In this document: positions 15,292 to 20,473 of the stretch, piece by piece | How positions within the stretch are numbered: position 1 is the stretch's first letter | Layout: each line of letters opens with the position of its first letter | Assembly (NCBI GenBank): GCA_964465385.1 | Contig: CAYXIM010000026.1 | Coordinates: 1 to 20,473, forward strand | Reading direction: 5' to 3' | Length of the DNA stretch: 20,473 bases | DNA from: JAAYBY01 sp964465385 | GTDB lineage: Bacteria > Bacillota > Clostridia > Saccharofermentanales > UBA5734 | Made by a program: the position numbers and the translations under genes | The notes under the pieces: generated by a model | What the model was told of the DNA's origin: nothing | Database searches by the model: none | Seen by the model: only the letters and a program-made list of their open reading frames with translations

Positions 15292-15755
15292 TCAGTGCGT
15301 TAAGCGTCTTGGATCAGTGGATCAAGGGACTGATACGGTCGAAGTTGTCCCTGTCCCAGCAAATACCGGTTATCGATCGGTTTTTTTACCTGACCCGGCG
15401 TGAAAACACCGGGGCCGCCTGGAGTTTTCTGGCAAATGTTTCCTGGGGGCTGGCTGTTCTAACGGTCGTCTCGTTTATCTTGACGGCCGGACTGGTTATT
15501 TTACTGGTCCGCAGCCCCGCGATGAAGATGCGCCTGTGCCTGTCGCTGATCATTGCCGGCAGCATCGGAAACCTGATCGACCGGATCCGCTATGGCGCCG
15601 TGACCGATTATCTGGATTTTCACTTTGGCAGCTATGTCTTTCCAACCTTTAACCTAGCTGATACACTCATTGTATGTGGGACAATTCTTCTGGGCCTTTT
15701 TGTGATGCTGGATCCACCTCTCATGGACACCCTCATGCCCAAGGGATGGTCCTGA
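15273..15755 (+). CDS. lspA: Lipoprotein signal peptidase (signal peptidase II)
   Basis: Membrane aspartyl protease that cleaves prolipoproteins before the lipid-modified Cys. 160 residues with four predicted membrane helices, typical size. Catalytic aspartates are Asp112 (GAVTDYLDF) and Asp130 (FNLAD). Family motifs ENTGAAWSFL (44-53) and GNLIDRI (99-105) are present. The ATG at 15273 is chosen because AGAGGAG lies 8 bases upstream; a GTG at 15267 is too close to the binding site. The gene overlaps the end of the lipoprotein gene by 19 bases, so the enzyme and a likely substrate are translationally coupled. rluD follows, the usual Firmicutes pairing. Confidence 0.96.
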   Translation: MVWIIVISALSVLDQWIKGLIRSKLSLSQQIPVIDRFFYLTRRENTGAAWSFLANVSWGLAVLTVVSFILTAGLVILLVRSPAMKMRLCLSLIIAGSIGNLIDRIRYGAVTDYLDFHFGSYVFPTFNLADTLIVCGTILLGLFVMLDPPLMDTLMPKGWS

Positions 15756-15776
15756 CACAAACGCTAAAGGAGCGGC

Positions 15777-16673
15777 ATGAAAAAAGAATTGATCATCACA
15801 CAAGCAGGCCTGCGGCTGGACCGCTACCTGACCGACCGCTTGACGGATTTTTCCCGATCCGCCCTTCACAAGCTGTTTGACGAAGGTCATATTCGGGTGG
15901 ACCAACAGGTGGTCAAGCCCTCCTGGAAAACGCAGGAAGGGGCCCATGTTGTCATCCACCTGCCGCCCGAGGAAGCCAGTCACCTTGAAGCGCAGGCGAT
16001 TGCGCTGGATGTGGTCTATGAAGATGATGCCTTGATCATTGTCAACAAGCCTGCCGGCATGGTGGTCCATCCGGCGCCGGGTCACCGGGACCAGACCCTG
16101 GTCAACGCCTTGTTGGCCCACTCGGCCAAGCTGTCTGATATCAACGGGGGTGTTCGGCCGGGCATCGTCCACCGCCTGGACAAGGAAACATCCGGCCTGA
16201 TCCTGGCGGTTAAGGACAACCGGGTCCATCAGGCCATGGCTCAAAAAATCCGCCGCCATGAAATGACGCGTGTCTACCAGGCCCTGGTGCACGGCACCGT
16301 CACCGCCAAGTCAGGAACCATTGAAGCCCCGATCGGTCGTGACCCGGGTCATCGCCAGCGCATGGCGGTGGTGGCCAGCGGCAAACCGTCGTTAACCACC
16401 TTTGAACGTCTGCAGGTATCGGACCGGGCCAGTTTGCTGCAGGTGACCTTGGTCACAGGACGCACGCACCAAATCCGCGTCCACATGCATTACATCGGCC
16501 ACCCTGTGGTTGGTGACCCCCTCTATGCCAGGGGCTGGCCGTCCTATGGGTATATGGGCCAGATGCTCCATGCCAGCCTGCTGTCTTTGAAGCATCCGGT
16601 CAGCGGAGAGCAGCTGACGGTTACCTGTCCGTTGCCACCCGGTTTTCAGGAAGCGATGGACCTCTTGTTATGA
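15777..16673 (+). CDS. rluD: RluD-type 23S rRNA pseudouridine synthase
   Basis: Pseudouridine synthase of the RluA/RluD family; the position next to lspA matches ylyB of Bacillus. 298 residues. An S4 RNA-binding domain is at the N-terminus (GLRLDRYLTDRL, FDEGHIRVDQQ; about 1-62). The catalytic domain has VNKPAGMVVHPAPGH (89-103), HRLDKETSGL with catalytic Asp135, and VTGRTHQIRVHM. All key residues are intact, unlike the minus-strand paralogue at 5924-6817. ATG start with AAAGGAG about 5 bases upstream, 21 bases after lspA. Its stop overlaps the next gene by 4 bases (ATGA). The exact uridine modified is not certain. Confidence 0.94.
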   Translation: MKKELIITQAGLRLDRYLTDRLTDFSRSALHKLFDEGHIRVDQQVVKPSWKTQEGAHVVIHLPPEEASHLEAQAIALDVVYEDDALIIVNKPAGMVVHPAPGHRDQTLVNALLAHSAKLSDINGGVRPGIVHRLDKETSGLILAVKDNRVHQAMAQKIRRHEMTRVYQALVHGTVTAKSGTIEAPIGRDPGHRQRMAVVASGKPSLTTFERLQVSDRASLLQVTLVTGRTHQIRVHMHYIGHPVVGDPLYARGWPSYGYMGQMLHASLLSLKHPVSGEQLTVTCPLPPGFQEAMDLLL

Positions 16674-17425
16674 TGCGACCCACCGAGCCATCCAAACGAA
16701 AACAAGGCTTGCAGCAACTCTTGCTTTTTATCATATTTTTGCTGTTTGGCATGATTGTCACCAACCATGTGACTGCTGTCCGTGCCGACCGCCTGCGCAA
16801 CGATTCTATTTACCAATACCGGAAACTGGAAGAGCAGATCAAGGAGCAGGAGGAGCGCTCTGAACGTCTGCAAGCGGAAAACCTGGACCTCAACGCGCGA
16901 CGCACGGCTGTCATCGAGGCCTTGTTGATCGATCAGGGGCAGGCCGGGTTGCTCCAGGAGCTGCAGCTGGTTCGCGTCCTGGCCGGTTTCACCGAAGTCA
17001 GTGGACCGGGTGTGCAGGTGGTCTTGAGCGATAAGCCGGATTATGATATTCTGATAGACTCTGACGCCTCGATTGTCCATGATGGAGATATCCGGCATGT
17101 CCTGGACTTGCTGCGCAACGCGGGAGCGGCCGCCTTGAGTGTCAACAAGATCCGGATCACCCAGGTGTCATCTGTCATTTGCATCGGTTCGACCATCCGC
17201 TGCAACCAGGAACGGATGCTGCCACCTTTTGTCATTGAAGCCATCGGTGATCCCAAGGCCTTGAAAGAGGTCATCGAGCAAGATGAGATGCTCAACGCCC
17301 GAAAAGCGTCTGAAATTGGCTTGGTGGTCATGGTCAACAGCCAGGATCAGGTGACCTTGCCGCCCTTTGCCCAAGCCGATCAATTTCAACGCTATATCTC
17401 GTTACTGGAGGGAGACACACCATGA
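16670..17425 (+). CDS. DUF881 family membrane protein (first of two)
   Basis: Function unknown. 251 residues. One transmembrane helix (about 16-34) follows a short basic cytoplasmic tail. A heptad-like charged coiled coil (about 48-85) and an outside-facing C-terminal DUF881 domain come next. The domain shows VSGPGVQVVLSD, the NAGAAALSVNKIRIT strand, SSVICIGSTIRCN and the PPFVIEAIGDPKAL block typical of the family. Bacillus YlxW/YlxX are members and sit beside division genes, often around a small basic protein gene (DUF1290), which is absent here. ATG at 16670 overlaps the rluD stop (ATGA), so translation is coupled. An immediate second ATG at 16673 could also serve. Its own stop overlaps the start of the second DUF881 gene. 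Confidence 0.85.
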   Translation: MMRPTEPSKRKQGLQQLLLFIIFLLFGMIVTNHVTAVRADRLRNDSIYQYRKLEEQIKEQEERSERLQAENLDLNARRTAVIEALLIDQGQAGLLQELQLVRVLAGFTEVSGPGVQVVLSDKPDYDILIDSDASIVHDGDIRHVLDLLRNAGAAALSVNKIRITQVSSVICIGSTIRCNQERMLPPFVIEAIGDPKALKEVIEQDEMLNARKASEIGLVVMVNSQDQVTLPPFAQADQFQRYISLLEGDTP

Positions 17426-18138
17426 AACTTGCGGTCATGAGAAACATTGCCCTGACGGTCGTCTGTGTTTTGCTGGGCGTTTTGATTGCCCTGCAAATGA
17501 AAAACGTCAACCTGAGCACGTCGCGTGAAGAGCATGTGGCGGAATTGCAGGCCAAACTGATCGATACCATCAACAAAAACAACGACCTGGCCGAACGCAA
17601 TGCGGAGCTTTATTCCTATGTGCAGCTTCTGGAAGACGACAAGGCTTCAGAAAGCGCCCAGATTGATGTGATTGTCCGTGAAAAAGAGCGGGCGGCGCTT
17701 TTTGCTGGTTTGCGGGAAGTGACCAATTACGGCATCATGATCACCTTGTCCTGTGGTGAAGGCATTGAGATCCGGGACAGTGTGATTCGCCAATATGTCA
17801 ATGAACTCAGAAACCTGGGCGCCCAGGCCATTGCCATCAATGATGAACGGCTGGTGGCCACATCAGAAATCAGAAGCAGCGGATCCATGATCGTCATCAA
17901 CGGCAACAGCTACAGCCGGCTGGAACCGTTCGAGATCAAAAGCATTGTCGACCCCAAAAACGAACTGTCCATCCTGGACTACCTGGAAACGGTCAAACGG
18001 GCCATCCTGGCCGACAGCCTCATCCAGAGTGAACAGTATAAGATTCAGGCCATTCCGGTTCCTGAACTGACCATCCCCGCCTTGAGCGAGGACAGCATCG
18101 CCTATAAAATTGATCTGCTGATGCCCAAGACCCCGTAA
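17422..18138 (+). CDS. DUF881 family membrane protein (second of two)
   Basis: Function unknown. 238 residues with the same layout as its neighbour: short basic N-terminus, one transmembrane helix (about 8-26), a coiled coil (about 38-85) and a DUF881 domain. Motifs are NYGIMITLSCGEG, NLGAQAIAINDERLV, SSGSMIVINGN and EPFEIKSIVDP. It is divergent from the first copy and carries an extended C-terminal tail after the domain (about 195-238) ending LLMPKTP. The ATG at 17422 overlaps the previous stop (ATGA), with GGAGGGAGA upstream. The matching topology and coupled expression suggest the two proteins pair through their coiled coils; that is inference. phoH follows after 12 bases. Confidence 0.83.
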   Translation: MKLAVMRNIALTVVCVLLGVLIALQMKNVNLSTSREEHVAELQAKLIDTINKNNDLAERNAELYSYVQLLEDDKASESAQIDVIVREKERAALFAGLREVTNYGIMITLSCGEGIEIRDSVIRQYVNELRNLGAQAIAINDERLVATSEIRSSGSMIVINGNSYSRLEPFEIKSIVDPKNELSILDYLETVKRAILADSLIQSEQYKIQAIPVPELTIPALSEDSIAYKIDLLMPKTP

Positions 18139-18150
18139 GGAGGACCGTGT

Positions 18151-19016
18151 GTGGAGCTGAGAATAGACGTCGATCATACGCAAGCGGCTGTGGCTGTTTT
18201 TGGCAGCTTTAACGAACACCTGGAGGTGATCGGCCGTTTTTTGAACGTGACCTGTGACGTCACGCAGACCGGTCTGGTTATTTCCGGTGAGCCTGAGCAG
18301 GTCCATCAGGCCGCCGCCGTCTGTGAACGGCTCCTTGACCTGAACCGCCAGGGGCATCCAATCTCCTTGCAGCTGGTCACCTACCTGAGCGATTTGGCCC
18401 GGGAAGGCCAGCTGGAGCAGGTGCGCGGCTATTCGCCAGACAGCATCTGTGTGACTGCCAAGGGGCGGCCCATCCACAGCAAGACCCTGGGCCAGAAAAC
18501 CTTTGTTGAAGCCATTGCCAAAAACGATATCACCTTCTCCATCGGTCCTGCCGGAACCGGCAAGACTTTTCTGGCTGTGGCCATGGCTGTCAATGCGTTC
18601 CGGGCACGTCAGGTCGGCCGCATCATCCTGACACGACCGGCCGTCGAAGCCGGTGAAAAACTGGGCTTTTTACCCNNNNNNNNNNNNNNNNNNNNNNNNN
18701 NNNNNNNNNNNNNNNNNNNNNNNNNNNNNNNNNATTTATCATTCTGGATGAGGCGCAAAACACCACCCCGGAACAGATGAAAATGTTTCTGACCCGGCTG
18801 GGCCACCAGTCCAAGGCGGTGGTTAACGGTGACATCACACAGATCGACCTGCCCTTTGAAAAGAAGTCCGGCCTGATTGAGGCACGGCGTATTTTACAAG
18901 GGGTTGAGGGCATTGCATTTGTGACCCTGACCCAGCGTGACGTGGTGCGAAACGCCCTGGTTCAGCGCATTATCCGGGCTTACGAGCAGGGAGAAGGGAA
19001 AGGTGGTAAGCCATGA
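18151..19016 (+). CDS. phoH: PhoH-like ATPase (YbeZ/PhoL type), interrupted by an assembly gap
   Basis: RNA-linked P-loop ATPase often encoded beside ybeY. GTG start at 18151 with AAGGAGGA (18137-18144) 6 bases upstream. The N-terminal 110 residues form the small KH-like domain; Walker A GPAGTGKT is at residues 132-139, then LTRPAVEAGEKLGFLP up to the Ns at 18676. After the gap, FIILDEAQNTTPEQMKMFL (Walker B) and NGDITQIDLP continue to the stop at 19014-19016. The frame before the gap and the frame after it differ, so the 58 Ns are not the true length. From the usual family sequence about 52 residues (about 156 bases) are missing. The gene is therefore intact in all likelihood and only looks frameshifted. 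Its stop overlaps the next start (ATGA). Confidence 0.93.
18676..18733. other. Assembly gap (58 Ns) inside phoH
   Basis: A run of unknown bases. Codons before it are in the frame of 18151; codons after it are in a different frame, so the gap length is an estimate. The family normally has about 52 residues between the LGFLP and FIILDEAQ motifs, implying roughly 156 missing bases rather than 58. Confidence 0.97.
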
Positions 19017-20473
19017 AGAAAAGGGCAGGCCTGCGAAAAATGTTCATGGCCCTGGCGGCCCTTGGCCTGACCGCCCTGGCCCTGGCAGCTGTTTACACCG
19101 GTTCCATACCGGAAAAATACCTGCTCCGGCCAGGTGATGTCAGCTCCTATGACATTGTGGCAACGCGCAGCATCCGCGACAAGGCCGAAACGGAACGACG
19201 GGCCCTGCGGGCCTGGGCCGAGGTGGCTGAAATCACCTTGCGTTCCGAGGACGTTGTCTTGCGTGTGGCTGACAGGCAGGAACAGCTCTTCGCCCTGGTG
19301 CGCCAGGAGCGGGCTGACCCGCCCCTGATCAGCCCCACCCCCGTGCCAAGAGACCCTGAAGCAGGGGAGAGCAGTGGGCAAACGGGTGAACTGGAAACAA
19401 ATGAACCGCTTGAACCCAACATCAGCAGGCCACCGCTGCAGCTGGTGGACCGCGAAAAGCTGGCAGAACGCATCGTCCTGATGGTCACACGGGAACTGAA
19501 CCTGACCTTGCAGCCAGATGACGCCTTCTTTTTTGCACGTGTTTCAGAGGACCGCCTGGACCGGATTGAAAACCACACCCGGTCTATCAGCCGACAGATC
19601 ATGTCGGAGCGCGTCGATGAAGAAAGCTTGCGACACCTGATCCGTCAGCAGGTCTCAGACCTGCAAGACGAGCTCACCTACGACCGGGAGGATGCCCTGC
19701 TGGTGGAGCGGCTGTTGACACAAACCTTGGAAGCCAACGTCCTGTTTGACGCTGCTGCCACCGAGAACGCCCGCCAGGCTGCCTACAACCGCATCTTAAA
19801 CAACCCGGTGATGATCGAAAAAGGCACCAGGATTGTCTCCGTGGATGATGTGATAACAGCCCAAACCTATGAGCTGCTCCAGGAGCTGGATCTGATTGAC
19901 AGCGGCCGCTTTGACACCACGCACCTGGTTGGCATTCTGGTTCTTTTGCTTCCGGTGTTGCTGATCAGTGGCTTTTATTTGAACCATTACGAAAAAAAGG
20001 CAATTGCCACCCCGCGCGACCTGACGGCCCTTTTGCTGTCTGTCCTGATCCCGCTGCTGTTCTCGGTCACCACGACGCGCTACGCCCCCTTGTCACCACC
20101 GGTTTATTTTGCCGCTGTCCTGCTTGCGTCCTATTTTGGTTTCCGGGCGGCCATGATCCTGACCTTGGGCCTGTCCATGCTGGTCTTGCCCATGACTGCC
20201 TTTAACCCCATGTTTCTGGCCGTTGCCCTGTCAGGCAGCCTGGTGGCCGCTCTCCTGGCCAAAGGCATCATGCGAAAGGACCATTATGCCTTTATCATCC
20301 TGGCCACATCTGGCACCAACAGCCTGATTGCCTTTGCCTTCAGCCTCATGCAGAAAGCCGGCTGGTCTGAGATCGCCATCAACAGTGGCACCGCCGCTGC
20401 CAGCGGGGCCCTGTCGGTCATCGCCGCCATCGGCATGATGCCCTTGTTCGAGATGCTCTTCAATGTGGTCTCA
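19013..20473 (+). CDS. pgpH: 7TM-HD family phosphodiesterase (PgpH/YqfF type), 3' end cut by window
   Basis: Membrane protein; characterised relatives (Listeria PgpH) hydrolyse cyclic di-AMP through a C-terminal HD domain, which lies beyond the window. The 487 visible residues show an N-terminal membrane helix (about 8-28) and a large outside 7TMR-HDED domain. That domain has the YDIVATRSIRDKAETERR segment, a Pro/Glu-rich spacer (about 103-145), helices to about 270 and KGTRIVSVDDVITAQTYELL. At least five membrane helices follow from about residue 304 to the edge. The ATG overlaps the phoH stop (ATGA). phoH-yqfF-ybeY is the usual Firmicutes order, so ybeY is expected next. The substrate is assigned from the family only, because the catalytic domain is not in view. 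Confidence 0.88.
   Translation, partial: MKKRAGLRKMFMALAALGLTALALAAVYTGSIPEKYLLRPGDVSSYDIVATRSIRDKAETERRALRAWAEVAEITLRSEDVVLRVADRQEQLFALVRQERADPPLISPTPVPRDPEAGESSGQTGELETNEPLEPNISRPPLQLVDREKLAERIVLMVTRELNLTLQPDDAFFFARVSEDRLDRIENHTRSISRQIMSERVDEESLRHLIRQQVSDLQDELTYDREDALLVERLLTQTLEANVLFDAAATENARQAAYNRILNNPVMIEKGTRIVSVDDVITAQTYELLQELDLIDSGRFDTTHLVGILVLLLPVLLISGFYLNHYEKKAIATPRDLTALLLSVLIPLLFSVTTTRYAPLSPPVYFAAVLLASYFGFRAAMILTLGLSMLVLPMTAFNPMFLAVALSGSLVAALLAKGIMRKDHYAFIILATSGTNSLIAFAFSLMQKAGWSEIAINSGTAAASGALSVIAAIGMMPLFEMLFNVVS

Noticed and set aside
18676..18780. phoH as a true frameshifted pseudogene
   Set aside because: The frame change falls exactly across the run of Ns and both flanks keep perfect family motifs, so an assembly artefact explains it.

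Overview
The window looks like part of the chromosome of a GC-rich anaerobic member of the Firmicutes (Bacillota), most likely a Clostridia-type organism. This rests on three things: blocks of Firmicutes housekeeping order (ispA-dxs-nadK-argR-recN; rny-ymdB; lspA-rluD; phoH-pgpH), strong AGGAGG-type ribosome binding sites with frequent GTG/TTG starts, and a multisubunit [FeFe]-hydrogenase. Almost every base is coding. There is no phage, insertion sequence, CRISPR array, tRNA or rRNA, and no gene-free stretch longer than about 175 bases.

Bases 1-5957 (+) form one tightly packed run: ispA (5' end cut by the window edge), dxs, nadK, argR and recN. It makes isoprenoid precursors (DXP and farnesyl diphosphate), NADP, the arginine repressor and a DNA-repair ATPase. 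tlyA, often found between dxs and nadK in this cluster, is absent. An RluA-type pseudouridine synthase lies on the minus strand (5924-6817). It converges on recN and overlaps its last 34 bases.

Bases 6908-11126 (+) form a self-contained hydrogenase operon hydC-hydB-hydA, with its own candidate promoter and a strong terminator. The three products match the electron-bifurcating NADH/ferredoxin-dependent type: a NuoE-like 2Fe-2S protein, a NuoF-like flavoprotein and the H-cluster subunit. No hydE/F/G maturation genes are present here.

Bases 11133-12868 hold RNase Y with its own promoter and terminator. Its start is unusual: the Shine-Dalgarno sequence points to an ATT codon, and two tiny stop/start-overlapping reading frames precede it. 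From 12867 a new promoter drives ymdB, followed by a lone family-5 solute-binding lipoprotein, lspA, rluD, two DUF881 membrane proteins, phoH and a 7TM-HD phosphodiesterase (pgpH/yqfF type, cut at the right edge). Most neighbours from ymdB onward overlap or are separated by about 20 bases or less, so this is probably one transcription unit. phoH contains a 58-N assembly gap whose length is wrong: the reading frames on its two sides do not match, and about 50 conserved residues are missing.

Nothing here is clearly an undescribed system. The points most worth a second look are the rny leader and ATT start, the Cys-Ser L1 motif and extra L3 cysteine of HydA, and the paired DUF881 genes embedded in an lspA-rluD-phoH-pgpH operon.
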